64,000 bases of DNA from Burkholderia sp. WP9 (GTDB lineage Bacteria; Pseudomonadota; Gammaproteobacteria; Burkholderiales; Burkholderiaceae). The stretch spans positions 2,914,001 to 2,978,000 of the forward strand of contig NZ_FNTG01000001.1 in the NCBI RefSeq assembly GCF_900104795.1, given 5' to 3'. This document shows, in pieces, positions 27,690 through 37,819 of the stretch (its first letter is position 1; every line of letters starts with the position of its first letter). A model generated the notes under the pieces. The model was not told the DNA's origin and did no database searches. It saw nothing but the letters and a program-made list of their open reading frames with translations. The position numbers and the translations under genes were made by a program.

Positions 27690-30482
27690 TCACCCGAACA
27701 CGCGCTTCCACAACCCGAGCACGGCTTCACGCTCGTTGGCCACCAGCGCCGGCTCGACGCGCGCCTTCTCCATGCCGTCCAGCCGCAGCTTGTGTTGCAA
27801 TTTGCGGTAAGTGCGATATGCCGCGCCGACCGTCTCCGCTTCCGCCTCGCTCATCAGGCCGAAGCGCGACACTTCCCGCAGCAGCGCAATGTTGCCGGTG
27901 TTGCGGATCAGCTCGGGGTCGCTCGCCGCGTGCAGCAACACCCAGTACTGCACGGTGAATTCGATATCCACCATCCCGCCGCGGTCGTGCTTGAGATCGA
28001 ACAGCGCCGTATGGTTCGGATGCCCCGCCCCGACGCGCTCGCGCATCTCGACGATCTCCTTGGCGAGCGGTGCCGCTTCGCGCGGCGTGGTCAGCACCTG
28101 TTCGCGGATGGCCTCGAATTTCGCGCCGATCTCTGCGTCGCCCGCGCAGTAACGGGCGCGGCTCAATGCCTGGTGTTCCCATACCCACGCCGTATTGGCC
28201 GCGTCGCCCTCGCGCAACTGGTAGCGGCGGAACGCATCCAGATCGGTCACGAGCAGGCCCGACTCGCCGTTCGGCCGCAACCGCAAGTCGACGTCGAACA
28301 GCGTGCCCGCGCCGGTCGCTGTCGTAAGCCAGGTGATGAGGCGCCGGGTGTAGGTGGAGTAGACGTCGGCTGCGGCGTCGTCGGTGTCGTCGTAGAGAAA
28401 GATCACGTCCAGGTCGGATGCGTAGCCCAGCTCCTTGCCGCCCAGCTTGCCGTACGCGATCACCGCGAAACGCGGCACTTCGCGATGGCGCTTCGGCAAC
28501 TGCTTCCAGACCGCTTCGAGCGTGACGTCGAGCACGGCGTCGGCGAGTTCGGACAGCCGGTCGCTTACATGCTCGACACTCAGCTTGCCGGCCAGATCGA
28601 TCAGCAGAATGCGGAACACCTCGGCCTGGTGCGCGTGGCGCAGCAGATCCATCTGCTGTTCCACGCCGTCGGCGGCGGCCAGACGCAGGCGCAAGGTGCG
28701 CTTGAATTCGGGCCAGTCGAACGGACTATCCATCGCTTCGTCGTCGAGCAACTCGTCGAGCAATTGCGGATGGCGGATCAGATAACCGGCCGCCCAACGC
28801 GATCCGCCGAGCACCGACAGCACGCGGTGCAGTGCCTGCGGATATTCGGTCAGCAGCGCCAGATACGCGCCGCGCCGGCTGACCGCTTCCAGCAGGTCGA
28901 AGAAGCGCGCCACCGTATCGCCGCGCCGCGCGGCAGGCTCCAGCGTGCGCGCGGCTTCGAGCGCGCGTTGCGCGACGATGTCGAAGCGTTGCCGGCTGCG
29001 CTCGGCCAGCCCCGCGTAGCGCGACGACTGCCATACCGCGCGCAGCCGCGCGAGCAGTTCGCCCGGCTCGGCCACGCCGAGTTCGATCAGGCGCGCCTGC
29101 AGGACTTCGTCGGCGCTGTCGTCGGCGAGTGCGCTGCTCCAGACCCATGCGGCAGCGCCGTCTTCGGGTGCACCGCAGCCGTCGCGACCGTTCACCTTGT
29201 CGGCGAAAATCTGATCGAACTGCTGTTCGACGAACTCGCGATGCTCATCGAGCTTCGCCATCAGCGCGGCGTAATCGTCGCAGCCCATGGCGTGGGCGAG
29301 CGCCGCGCGCTCCTCTGGCGCGACCGGCATGGCATGGGTTTGCGCGTCGTTGCGGTATTGCAGACGGTGTTCGAGTTCGCGCAAGAAACGATAAGCCTGC
29401 GAGAGCTTCACGCAGACCGACGTGTCGATCAGCCCGTGCGTCGCCGCATGGCGCAGCACGGCGAGGGTCGGCCGCACGCGAAAGCCCGCGTCCTGGCCGC
29501 CACGGATCAACTGGAATACCTGCGCGCTGAATTCGATTTCGCGGATGCCGCCGCGCCCGAGCTTGATGTCGTCGGCCTTGTCGGGCCGCATGGACGCGCG
29601 ACGCTGCGCCTCCTGGCGAATCTGCAGATGCAGCGCGCGAATCGCGCTGATCACGCCGAAATCGAGATAGCGGCGGTAGACAAACGGCGTAACGATCGCG
29701 TCGAGCTGTTTCTGTAGCCGCTGCGCCGCGTCGCTCGTGCCTTCGGACACGAGACGGCCCTTGATCCACGCGTAGCGCTCCCACTCGCGGCCCTGCACGT
29801 AGAAATACTCTTCGAGCATACCGAGGCTGCATACGAGCGGCCCCGAATCGCCGTTCGGCCGCAGCCGCATATCGACCCGGAACACGTAGCCGTCGGCGGT
29901 GACTTCGGCGAGGGCGCCGATCAGGCGTTTGCCGAGGCGTGTGAAAAAGTCCTGGGTGGCGATCGGAGAACGCTGGCCGCCCGCAGTCTCGCCGTCCTCT
30001 TCATAAATGAAGATCAAGTCGATATCCGACGACACGTTCAGTTCGCGGCCACCGAGCTTGCCCATGCCTACCACGCCGAGCGCGAGCCGCTCGCCGTGCG
30101 GTCCGCGTGGCTCGCCGTATAGCGCTTCGAGTTCGGCGGACAGGACGGCGAGAGCGCGCTGGATCGTCGTCTCGGCCAGATCGGTCATCGTGCCGGTGAC
30201 TTCGGCGACATCCGCCGCGCCGGCGAGATCGCGCTCCATCACGGCGCAAAACACCTCGGTGCGCAACTGGCGCAGCGCCCGTTTGAGTGCATCCTCACTC
30301 AATGGCGCACCGGTCGCGCCGGCTGCCTCGGCGCACAACGCGTCGAAACGGGCATCGATACGGTCTCGGGTCAGCGGCAAGGAAGCGAGCGCCGCCACCT
30401 GCGCGACGAGTTGCGGGCGGGCCGCCGCGGCGCGCGCCGCGTAGTGTGAATAGCTGGAACTCAGGAGAGTGGCGTCTGTCAT
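27690..30482 (-). CDS. glnE: Bifunctional glutamine synthetase adenylyltransferase/adenylyl-removing enzyme
   Basis: Adds AMP to and removes it from glutamine synthetase, tuning nitrogen assimilation to PII signals. Two nucleotidyltransferase domains are visible. The N-terminal adenylyl-removing half has LALGVVGMGKLGGRELNVSSDIDLIFIYE and FRVDMRLRPNGDSGPL. The C-terminal adenylyl-transferring half has FAVIAYGKLGGKELGYASDLDVIFLYDD and FDVDLRLRPNGESGLL. Both retain the paired Asp residues. Length 930 residues is normal. The start is the ATG at 30482, with a TTG just before it that I ignore. It is divergent from the YhdP gene. Confidence 0.97.
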   Translation of the reverse strand: MTDATLLSSSYSHYAARAAAARPQLVAQVAALASLPLTRDRIDARFDALCAEAAGATGAPLSEDALKRALRQLRTEVFCAVMERDLAGAADVAEVTGTMTDLAETTIQRALAVLSAELEALYGEPRGPHGERLALGVVGMGKLGGRELNVSSDIDLIFIYEEDGETAGGQRSPIATQDFFTRLGKRLIGALAEVTADGYVFRVDMRLRPNGDSGPLVCSLGMLEEYFYVQGREWERYAWIKGRLVSEGTSDAAQRLQKQLDAIVTPFVYRRYLDFGVISAIRALHLQIRQEAQRRASMRPDKADDIKLGRGGIREIEFSAQVFQLIRGGQDAGFRVRPTLAVLRHAATHGLIDTSVCVKLSQAYRFLRELEHRLQYRNDAQTHAMPVAPEERAALAHAMGCDDYAALMAKLDEHREFVEQQFDQIFADKVNGRDGCGAPEDGAAAWVWSSALADDSADEVLQARLIELGVAEPGELLARLRAVWQSSRYAGLAERSRQRFDIVAQRALEAARTLEPAARRGDTVARFFDLLEAVSRRGAYLALLTEYPQALHRVLSVLGGSRWAAGYLIRHPQLLDELLDDEAMDSPFDWPEFKRTLRLRLAAADGVEQQMDLLRHAHQAEVFRILLIDLAGKLSVEHVSDRLSELADAVLDVTLEAVWKQLPKRHREVPRFAVIAYGKLGGKELGYASDLDVIFLYDDTDDAAADVYSTYTRRLITWLTTATGAGTLFDVDLRLRPNGESGLLVTDLDAFRRYQLREGDAANTAWVWEHQALSRARYCAGDAEIGAKFEAIREQVLTTPREAAPLAKEIVEMRERVGAGHPNHTALFDLKHDRGGMVDIEFTVQYWVLLHAASDPELIRNTGNIALLREVSRFGLMSEAEAETVGAAYRTYRKLQHKLRLDGMEKARVEPALVANEREAVLGLWKRVFG

Positions 30483-30667
30483 CAAGGGTCTGGCTCGCTC
30501 GTTGCTTGATCAGCTTGGTTCAATTCGCAGCAGCACACGGCGCGACAGCCTCGCGCAGGTCGCGAGACGGCGCGCAGACAGGGTTTGCAGGAAGTCCGCC
30601 CACGCTATTCCGTGTGTTACATTTCGTCGTTAATTCGCAAAACTACCATACGCCCACCCGCCGCAGC

Positions 30668-33600
30668 ATGTCCGAGCGAAACGAATCCGCCGACCCTCAC
30701 GAAACCGGGCAGGTCCGGCCTGTGAGCGGAAGCGACCACATCGTGCTGCGTCGGACCTTTCACGTGGTCCTCGCGATCGCGCTCGTCCTCTACTTCGTTG
30801 CCACGGGTCTGTTTCTCGCATTGCGCTATGTGGTGCTGCCGCGCGCCGACTCGTTCCGCCCGCGCATCGAGGCGATCGTTTCAGAAAAGCTCCATGCGCA
30901 GTTCACCATCGGCAAGCTCGCGCCATATTGGAGCGGCTTCCAGCCGGGCCTCGACGTTACCAACCTCGTGATCCGCGATCACGAAGGCAAAACCGCGCTG
31001 ACGATTCCGCACGCCACCGCCACGCTTTCGTGGAAATCGCTCTGGCAGTTTCATCCGGCGCTCTCCAGCCTGATCGTCGATCAGCCGGACGTGCTGGTGT
31101 CGCGCAGCAGCGACGGCGTGCTCTCGGTGGCGGGCGTGCCGGTGCCGACGCGCCACAGCGGCAACGATGTCCTGTCCACCTGGCTGTTGCGTCAACAGGC
31201 GATCGTGGTGCGCGGCGGCGTGCTGCGCTGGCGCGATGCGCAGCGTGACGCACCCGAGCTCGCTCTGCGCGATATCCGGATCGCGATTCTCAACGACGGC
31301 TACGATCACCGGCTGGCGCTACAGGCGCCCGCCGAAGGGCATGTCCTGCACGGTCCGCTCGATTTCCGCACCCATTTCAGACACGCGCCGCTCTCAGCAA
31401 TCGGCAAGCCGATCAACTGGACGGGCCAGGTGTACGTCTCGACCGGCCCGGTCGATCTGCCGACGCTCGCGCGTTACGTCAATTCCCCGTTCGAGATGTA
31501 TGCCGGCCGGATCGACAACGCGATCTGGATCGACTTCGCCGAGGGCCGCATGAAGTCGGCCGGCGGACAGCTCGCCGGCGCCGACGTCGCCATGCGGGTA
31601 CGTCCGACCCAACCGAAGCTGCTAGTGCCGGTGGCCAACTTTTCGTGGCACCTCGAGGCCGAACAGGGCGACTACAGGCTGCAACTGAGCCAGCTGCACG
31701 CCGAACTCGGCCAGCCGCCGCTCGACGACGGCACGCCGCTCACGCGCATGCTCGCGTTCGACACGCTGAACGGACGCTTCCGGACCGCCTCGCAGCAGCA
31801 TGGACAACTCGTCAGCGTGAGCGGCGATCGCGTCGACCTCGGCGTCCTCGCCGAATTCAGCCGTGCGTTGCCGCTGCCGGGGCGCCTCCTGAACAATCTG
31901 GTGCGCTACAACCCACGCGGTCTGGTGGCCAACTATCTGATCGAAGTCGAGCGCGGCAAGCCGGAGTCCGGCGAAGCGGGCAGCGATCATCGCCCGAGCG
32001 GCGCCGAGCCGATCGAGCGTTATCGCTTCAAGGGCGATCTGCAAGGCATCAGCGTCGCCGCGCAGGAACCGCCGCCGGGGCTCACGCCGCTGAATCACCC
32101 GCGCGCGGGGATCCCCGGTATCGAGAATCTGTGGGGCAGCGTGGACGCCGACGAAAACCACGGCACCGCCCTGCTCGACACCTCCAACGTCGCCATTACG
32201 CTGCCGGGCGTGTTCGACGACCCGCGCTTGAAGCTCGACCGCCTGCACGGCCGCGCCGACTGGACGATTACGCCGAAAGCACCGGGCGAGAACCGCCCTG
32301 CGTTCACCGTGAAGCTGGCCGATTTCGGCGTCTCGAACGCCGACGTCGCAGCCACCGCCAGCGCCGACTACAGTAACCCGGGCCACGGGCGAGGCTCGCT
32401 CGATCTGAAAGCCGACTTCCAGCGCGCGAAGGTGACGCGCATCACCCGCTATCTGCCGACCAGCATCAGCGAAAAGCTGCGCATCTATCTGGGCCACGGT
32501 TTGCAGGCCGGCATGTCGCACGGCGCGACGATCGAGGTGCACGGCGATCTGACCAAGTTCCCCTATTCGCGCGACCCGAGCGCCGGGCAGTTCCATATCG
32601 TGGCGCCGTTCAAGGGCGGCAAGTTCGATCCGACGCCCTACCCGCCGCGCAAGATGAAGAACGGCACGCCGAACGTGTGGCCGGCGCTCGACGGCATCGA
32701 CGGCGTGTTCGAGCTCAAGCAGAACGTGATGCGCTTCGACATCGACCGGGCGCATTACAAGCAGGTCGCGCTCACCGGCGTCAACGGCCGGATCGACGAC
32801 CTCGGCACCAAGGCGTCGAGCCTCGTCATCAAAGGCGATGGCCATGGTCCGCTCGCCGACATGCTCGACTATGTAAACGCCAGTTCGCTCGGCATCATGG
32901 CGAAGCACGAGACCGAGAAGGTGCGCGCGGAAGGGCCCGCGTCGCTCGCGCTCAAACTGACGGTGCCGCGCACGCCCAAGCCGCATATCGCCGTGGAAGG
33001 CGCGGTCGGCTTCCAGAACAACCGCCTGAGCGTCGAGAACGTGCCGCCGCTGTCGCAACTGAAGGGCAAGGTGCATTTCACCGAGCACACGGCGCAAGTG
33101 GACCGGCTCTCCGGGCAATTCCTCGGCGGCGATATGCATGCCAATGGCGGTCTGAAGCAGGACGGCACGTATGCGCTCGACCTCGGCGGCCATATCGCCG
33201 TCGACGCGGCACGCGGACTCAACCTGCATGGCCCGACCGCGCAGGTACTGACGCGCATGAGCGGCAGCGCGCCGTACGCGCTCAACGTGCGCGGCGCCAA
33301 GGGACGTTTGCCCGAAGTGACGGCGAACTCCGATCTGACCGGCCTCGCGCTCGACTTCCCCGCGCCGTTCAACAAGCCCGTCGGCACGCCGATGCCGCTG
33401 CGCTTCGCCGTCGGCCCGTCCACCACGCCGGGCGAAACGGGACTGGAGCGCGCCGATCTCACCTTCGGCCCGATCGCCGCCGCCTATCTGCTGCGCTATC
33501 AGCCGAAAACGCCGCCCACGGTCGTGCGCGGCGCGGTGGGCGTGAACAGACCCGCCGACCTGCCGTCGGAAGGCGTGATCGCCGCCGTCGACCTGGACGC

Positions 33601-34864
33601 ATTCGACGCGGACGCGTGGCGCGCGCTGGCCACGCAATTACGCAGTAAAGATGCGCCCGCGCCCGCCACGGCCACCGCGACACCGCCCGCGCCGAATCCG
33701 GTCGTCGCGCAATTCCTGCCGAGCCGCTTTGCGGTGCACATCGACACGCTGACGCTGCTCAAGCGTCACTGGGACAGCGTGATCGTGGGCGCGTCGCATG
33801 CGGATCGCACATGGCAGGCGAACATCGCGTCGAATCAGGTGTCCGGCCACGTGTCCTGGCTGCCTGGCCCGACCAAAGACTCGCCCGGCACGCTGCAGGC
33901 GCGCTTTGCCCGCGTGGTGATTCCGTCGGCCACCGACAAGGATCTGCTCGGCCAGGCGATCTCGGCGCCCGCGCAGAACATGCCGTCCATCGACCTGGTG
34001 GTCAACGAATTGATCGTGCGCGACCACAACATTGGCCGTCTCGAAGTCGACGCGCACAACTTCGACGAAGACGGCGTGCCGGTCTGGCAACTCGACAAGC
34101 TCGACATCACCAACCCCGCCGCCACGCTGACCGCGACCGCCAACTGGCGGACCTCGACCGAGCTCGGCAGCAGCGCCGACGAAGCCACGCCGCGCCGCAC
34201 CGTGTTCGATTTCAAGCTGGACATCAAGGACGCCGGCGCGCTGCTGGAACGCTTCGGCCAGCCGCGCACGCTCAAGGCGGGCAGCGGCTCGCTCTCAGGC
34301 AAGATGATGTGGCAAGGCGGCCCGACCAGGATCGACTATCCGACCTTCAACGGCAATCTGGCTGTCGATCTGCGCCACGGCCAGATCCTCAAGGTCGATC
34401 CGGGCGTCGCCAAGCTGCTGGGCGTGCTCAGCCTGCAAAGTCTCGCGCGCTTCGCCACCCTGAACTTTCGCGACGTGATCGGCGAAGGCCTGCCGTTCGA
34501 GCACGTCACCGGCACGGCGCAGATTCACAACGGCATTGGCCGTACCGAAAACTTCGAGATGGTCACCGCCCCGGCGCGCGTCGAGATGAAGGGTTCGGTC
34601 GATCTCGCCCAGGAGACCCAGGATCTGCACGTTCAGGTCGTGCCGACGGTCAGCGCCGGCGCCGCCGTGATCGCCGCGACGGTCATCAATCCGCTGCTCG
34701 GGCTGGGCGCGCTGGTGGCCGATCTGGCGTTCACCCAGTCGGTCTCGCACGCCTTCGCCCGCGAGTATGCGATCACCGGTTCGTGGTCGAAACCGCACGT
34801 CGAGCGGGTAAAGAGCGATCGCGGTAAGATGGACGCTCCGGCTTCGACCGTGGAAGCGCACTGA
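30668..34864 (+). CDS. yhdP: YhdP family protein (AsmA-like, TIGR02099)
   Basis: Very large inner-membrane-anchored periplasmic protein, 1398 residues. One membrane segment lies near residues 32-54 (HVVLAIALVLYFVATGLFLAL); the rest is predicted to be repetitive beta-rich AsmA-like structure. YhdP, TamB and YdbH are now understood as bridge-like carriers moving phospholipid to the outer membrane, so that role is inferred from family. Family blocks include LKAGSGSLSGKMMWQGGP, NGNLAVDLRHGQILKVDPGVAKLLGVLSLQSL and the C-terminal PLLGLGALVADLAFTQSVSHAFAREYAITGSWSKP. ATG 30668 is chosen because the preceding frame would be shared with the divergent glnE. It is followed by a Nit amidase gene and tldD. 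Confidence 0.93.
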   Translation: MSERNESADPHETGQVRPVSGSDHIVLRRTFHVVLAIALVLYFVATGLFLALRYVVLPRADSFRPRIEAIVSEKLHAQFTIGKLAPYWSGFQPGLDVTNLVIRDHEGKTALTIPHATATLSWKSLWQFHPALSSLIVDQPDVLVSRSSDGVLSVAGVPVPTRHSGNDVLSTWLLRQQAIVVRGGVLRWRDAQRDAPELALRDIRIAILNDGYDHRLALQAPAEGHVLHGPLDFRTHFRHAPLSAIGKPINWTGQVYVSTGPVDLPTLARYVNSPFEMYAGRIDNAIWIDFAEGRMKSAGGQLAGADVAMRVRPTQPKLLVPVANFSWHLEAEQGDYRLQLSQLHAELGQPPLDDGTPLTRMLAFDTLNGRFRTASQQHGQLVSVSGDRVDLGVLAEFSRALPLPGRLLNNLVRYNPRGLVANYLIEVERGKPESGEAGSDHRPSGAEPIERYRFKGDLQGISVAAQEPPPGLTPLNHPRAGIPGIENLWGSVDADENHGTALLDTSNVAITLPGVFDDPRLKLDRLHGRADWTITPKAPGENRPAFTVKLADFGVSNADVAATASADYSNPGHGRGSLDLKADFQRAKVTRITRYLPTSISEKLRIYLGHGLQAGMSHGATIEVHGDLTKFPYSRDPSAGQFHIVAPFKGGKFDPTPYPPRKMKNGTPNVWPALDGIDGVFELKQNVMRFDIDRAHYKQVALTGVNGRIDDLGTKASSLVIKGDGHGPLADMLDYVNASSLGIMAKHETEKVRAEGPASLALKLTVPRTPKPHIAVEGAVGFQNNRLSVENVPPLSQLKGKVHFTEHTAQVDRLSGQFLGGDMHANGGLKQDGTYALDLGGHIAVDAARGLNLHGPTAQVLTRMSGSAPYALNVRGAKGRLPEVTANSDLTGLALDFPAPFNKPVGTPMPLRFAVGPSTTPGETGLERADLTFGPIAAAYLLRYQPKTPPTVVRGAVGVNRPADLPSEGVIAAVDLDAFDADAWRALATQLRSKDAPAPATATATPPAPNPVVAQFLPSRFAVHIDTLTLLKRHWDSVIVGASHADRTWQANIASNQVSGHVSWLPGPTKDSPGTLQARFARVVIPSATDKDLLGQAISAPAQNMPSIDLVVNELIVRDHNIGRLEVDAHNFDEDGVPVWQLDKLDITNPAATLTATANWRTSTELGSSADEATPRRTVFDFKLDIKDAGALLERFGQPRTLKAGSGSLSGKMMWQGGPTRIDYPTFNGNLAVDLRHGQILKVDPGVAKLLGVLSLQSLARFATLNFRDVIGEGLPFEHVTGTAQIHNGIGRTENFEMVTAPARVEMKGSVDLAQETQDLHVQVVPTVSAGAAVIAATVINPLLGLGALVADLAFTQSVSHAFAREYAITGSWSKPHVERVKSDRGKMDAPASTVEAH

Positions 34865-34993
34865 GCCTGTCTCCGACCCTTTGCCCGGTCAGACAGGCGC
34901 CGTACGGCACGATCGGTCCCAGCCAGCCTTGAACGACGTATGCGGCGCAAGCGGTTCGCGCCGCCGCCTTGCCGGGAGTTTTCCGAAACGCTC

Positions 34994-35845
34994 ATGAGCG
35001 AAACACACGTCTCTTCAACCGTCTCCAGCGGTTCCCTGGAAAGCGTCTTCCGGGTCGCCGCGCTGCAAATGGTGAGCACCCCGGATCGCGATCGTAATCT
35101 CGCCGAAGCCGGGCGCCTGATCGCCGAGGCTGCCGCCGGCGGCGCGCAACTCGTCCTGCTGCCTGAGTACTTCTGCTTCATGGGCTTCAAGGACACGGAC
35201 AAGCTCGCCGTGCGCGAACCCTATCAGGACGGCCCGATCCAGCGCTTTCTCGCCGACGCCGCGCGCCGCCACCAGGTTTGGGTGATCGGCGGCACGCTGC
35301 CGTTGATGTCACCAGAAGCGTCGCGCGTGCTGAACACCACGCTGGTGTTCGATCCGCAAGGCAACGAGGCCGCGCGCTACGACAAGATCCACCTGTTCAA
35401 CTTCGAAAAGGGCGAGGAATCGTTCGACGAAGCGCGCACCATCTGCCCCGGCGGCGAAGTCCGCAGCTTCGAAGCGCCGTTCGGCCGTGTCGGCCTGTCG
35501 GTCTGCTACGATTTGCGCTTTCCGGAGTTGTACCGGCGCATGGGCGACTGCGCGCTGATCGTCGTGCCGTCGGCGTTCACATACACGACCGGCCGCGCGC
35601 ATTGGGAAATGCTGCTGCGCGCCCGGGCGGTCGAAAACCAGTGCTATGTGCTGGCCGCGGCGCAAGGCGGCAAACATGAAAATGGCCGCCGTACCTGGGG
35701 CCACAGCATGCTGATCGACCCGTGGGGCGAAATCGTCGCGGTGCGCGACGAAGGCGCAGGCGTGGTCGCCGGCAATCTCGAGCGTGCGCGTATCGACGAA
35801 GTGCGACAGAGTCTGCCCGCCTGGCGTCATCGCGTACTCAGTTGA
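34994..35845 (+). CDS. Carbon-nitrogen hydrolase, Nit1-like (probable deaminated glutathione amidase)
   Basis: Nitrilase-superfamily amidase. The catalytic triad is intact: Glu58 (LLPEYF), Lys131 (YDKIHLFN) and Cys171 (LSVCYDLRFPELYR). The block KIHLFNFEKGEESFDEA and the LRFPELYR context match the Nit1 branch, which hydrolyses deaminated glutathione as metabolite repair; this assignment is by similarity. Length 283 residues. The start is uncertain: ATG 34994 places the core as in the family, while an ATG at 34940 would add 18 residues. It lies between yhdP and tldD, all on the plus strand. Confidence 0.9.
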   Translation: MSETHVSSTVSSGSLESVFRVAALQMVSTPDRDRNLAEAGRLIAEAAAGGAQLVLLPEYFCFMGFKDTDKLAVREPYQDGPIQRFLADAARRHQVWVIGGTLPLMSPEASRVLNTTLVFDPQGNEAARYDKIHLFNFEKGEESFDEARTICPGGEVRSFEAPFGRVGLSVCYDLRFPELYRRMGDCALIVVPSAFTYTTGRAHWEMLLRARAVENQCYVLAAAQGGKHENGRRTWGHSMLIDPWGEIVAVRDEGAGVVAGNLERARIDEVRQSLPAWRHRVLS

Positions 35846-35974
35846 TTGAGTTGACTCCCCTGACCACATTGATCAACCCACTCGTGTGACATTGAAAGTG
35901 CGGCGCCCTGGACTCATCTGGTGAGTGACAGACGCGCTAACCGAATCCTTCGTATCGAGCAGAACATACTTCGC

Positions 35975-37441
35975 ATGAACATCATCGAACCCGGTATCCG
36001 TAATCTCGCCACCGCCAAGGACATTCTCCTGACGCCCTACGGTCTCGACGAAGCCCTGCTCACCCGCACGCTCGCCGAAATCTTCACGCACAAAATCGAC
36101 TACGCCGACCTGTATTTCCAGTACACGCGCAGCGAAGCGTGGAGTCTTGAAGAAGGCATCGTGAAGTCCGGCAGCTTCAGCATCGACCAGGGCGTCGGCG
36201 TGCGCGCCGTGTCGGGCGACCGCACGGCTTTCGCCTATTCGGACGACCTGTCGCCCGAAGCGATCCGCCAGGCGGCGCTCGCCACTCGCTCGATCGCCAA
36301 GGCAGGCGGCGGCAAGCAGAAGATCAAGGTGGCCTCGTCGCTGACCGGCATTGCCGGGCGCGATCTGTATCTGCCGGCCGATCCGCTGCATTCGCTCGAC
36401 GCCACCGCCAAGGTCAAGCTGCTCGAGCGCATCGAAAAGATGGCGCGCGGCCGGGATCCGCGCATCCAGCAGGTCATGGCCGGCCTCGCCGGTGAATACG
36501 ACGTGGTGCTGGTCGCACGCAGCGACGGCGGCTTCGCGGCCGACATCCGGCCGCTCGTGCGCGTGTCGGTCACGGTGATCGCCGAGCAGAACGGCCGCCG
36601 CGAAATCGGCAGCGGCGGCGGCGGCGGCCGCTTCGACTACGGCTATTTCACCGACGACGTGCTGTCGGGCTACGTCGACGACGCTGTGCATGCGGCGCTG
36701 GTCAACCTCGACGCGCGTCCGGCGCCGGCCGGCGCGATGACTGTCGTACTCGGACCGGGCTGGCCCGGCGTGCTGCTGCACGAAGCGATCGGCCACGGTC
36801 TCGAAGGCGACTTCAACCGCAAAGGTTCGTCGGCATTCGCGGGGCGCATCGGCGAGCAGGTCGCCGCCAAGGGCGTGACCGTGGTGGACGACGGCACGCT
36901 GCCGAACCGCCGCGGCTCGCTCAATATCGACGACGAAGGCAATCCGACCCAGTGCACCACGCTGATCGAAGACGGCATTCTGAAGGGCTATATCCAGGAC
37001 ACGCTGAACGCGCGTCTGATGAAAATGCCGGTTACGGGCAACGCGCGCCGTGAGTCGTACGCGGCGCTGCCCATGCCGCGCATGACCAACACGTACATGC
37101 TCAACGGCGACAAGGATCCGCAGGAAATCCTCGCTTCCGTGAAGAACGGGCTGTATGCGGTGAACTTCGGCGGCGGCCAGGTCGACATCACGAACGGCAA
37201 GTTCGTGTTCTCGGCGTCCGAGGCGTACATGATCGAAAACGGCAAGGTCACGTACCCGGTGAAGGGCGCGACGCTGATCGGCAGCGGCCCGGAATCGCTC
37301 AAATACGTGACCATGATCGGCAACGACATGAAGCTCGATTCGGGCGTCGGCGTGTGCGGCAAGGAAGGCCAAAGCGTTCCGGTGGGCGTCGGCCAGCCCA
37401 CGCTGCGCATCGAGAAGATGACGGTCGGCGGTACTGCCTGA
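35975..37441 (+). CDS. tldD: Metalloprotease TldD
   Basis: One subunit of the TldD/TldE (PmbA) zinc protease that trims peptides such as microcin B17 precursor and the CcdA antitoxin. The zinc motif [12 protein letters not shown] begins at about residue 269 (HExxxH). [14 protein letters not shown] and [20 protein letters not shown] precede and follow it. The C-terminal block [42 protein letters not shown] completes the family pattern. Length 488 residues. ATG 35975 is the usual N-terminus; the frame extends 18 codons upstream. No tldE is present in this window. Confidence 0.96.
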   Translation: MNIIEPGIRNLATAKDILLTPYGLDEALLTRTLAEIFTHKIDYADLYFQYTRSEAWSLEEGIVKSGSFSIDQGVGVRAVSGDRTAFAYSDDLSPEAIRQAALATRSIAKAGGGKQKIKVASSLTGIAGRDLYLPADPLHSLDATAKVKLLERIEKMARGRDPRIQQVMAGLAGEYDVVLVARSDGGFAADIRPLVRVSVTVIAEQNGRREIGSGGGGGRFDYGYFTDDVLSGYVDDAVHAALVNLDARPAPAGAMTVVLGPGWPGVLLHEAIGHGLEGDFNRKGSSAFAGRIGEQVAAKGVTVVDDGTLPNRRGSLNIDDEGNPTQCTTLIEDGILKGYIQDTLNARLMKMPVTGNARRESYAALPMPRMTNTYMLNGDKDPQEILASVKNGLYAVNFGGGQVDITNGKFVFSASEAYMIENGKVTYPVKGATLIGSGPESLKYVTMIGNDMKLDSGVGVCGKEGQSVPVGVGQPTLRIEKMTVGGTA

Positions 37442-37454
37442 TTTCGCAGCAAAC

Positions 37455-37487
37455 GCATACTTCGTGCATACATTGCGCGAAGTATGC
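37455..37487 (+). other. Inverted repeat after tldD
   Basis: GCATACTTCG (37455-37464) and CGAAGTATGC (37478-37487) form a 10-bp stem with a 13-base loop, 13 bases past the tldD stop. No T-run follows, so termination is unproven. Confidence 0.4.
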
Positions 37488-37516
37488 GGATTTCCCGCAT
37501 TTTTACGCCTCGCGGC

Positions 37517-37545
37517 TTGCAAGCGCAGCCTGCCCGGGTTATAAA
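37517..37545 (+). promoter_or_regulatory. Sigma-70 promoter of the aroG leader
   Basis: TTGCAA at 37517-37522 and TATAAA at 37540-37545 are separated by exactly 17 bases. Transcription should start near 37552, about 30 bases before the leader ORF. Confidence 0.8.
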
Positions 37546-37581
37546 GTCACTCACCCTTTTTGACCTTTGACCTCATTCGTC

Positions 37582-37650
37582 ATGTCCGCCAAGTTTTATT
37601 TTTACTTTTTTTGGCATCTCAGACCGCTGGCGGATCGAGAGGGGTGTTAG
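37582..37650 (+). CDS. Aromatic-rich leader peptide of aroG (22 aa)
   Basis: Short ORF, ATG at 37582 and TAG at 37648-37650. Residues 5-11 are FYFYFFW: four Phe, two Tyr and one Trp in seven consecutive codons. All Phe codons are TTT, unusual in a genome this GC-rich. It lies between a strong promoter and an intrinsic terminator in front of the DAHP synthase gene, so it has the design of an attenuator leader peptide whose translation senses charged aromatic tRNAs. The Shine-Dalgarno site is weak. The peptide itself is not expected to have a function. Confidence 0.88.
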   Translation: MSAKFYFYFFWHLRPLADREGC

Positions 37651-37708
37651 TGCACGCAGAACACCGAGAATTCCCGAAAAACCGCCAGCCAGCCTGGCGG
37701 TTTTTTTT
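37585..37708 (+). promoter_or_regulatory. Ribosome-mediated transcription attenuator controlling aroG
   Basis: Four mutually exclusive pairing segments can be read. Segment 1 is TCCGCCA (37585-37591), segment 2 is GCTGGCGGA (37626-37634), segment 3 is ACCGCCAGC (37681-37689) and segment 4 is CTGGCGGT (37694-37701). 1 pairs with 2 over 7 bp, 2 with 3 over 8 bp as antiterminator, and 3 with 4 as terminator. Segment 1 lies immediately before the aromatic codons at 37594-37614, so a ribosome stalled there would cover it and free segment 2 to pair with 3. A ribosome reaching the stop at 37648 would mask segment 2 and allow termination. Confidence 0.88.
37677..37708 (+). terminator. Attenuator terminator upstream of aroG
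   Basis: ACCGCCAG / CTGGCGGT is an 8-bp stem with a 5-base loop, extended by A:U pairs and followed by eight T residues (37701-37708). It is a canonical Rho-independent terminator, 111 bases before the aroG ATG. Confidence 0.95.
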
Positions 37709-37819
37709 CGCCTCATGTCTTTAAAACTTTATTTTTGATGATTGTCCGCTCTGGCATCGCTGCTTCATCGCAATCCTGACTGCCCGCGCGAACACGCTAC
37801 GAACCGACTGGAGAACACC

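Noticed and set aside
27792..29717. 641-codon plus-strand frame opposite glnE
   Set aside because: Shadow of glnE third-position bias; no protein motif and no ribosome site.
31622..33637. 671-codon minus-strand frame opposite yhdP
   Set aside because: Composition typical of a reverse-frame shadow, and yhdP is coherent over its whole length.
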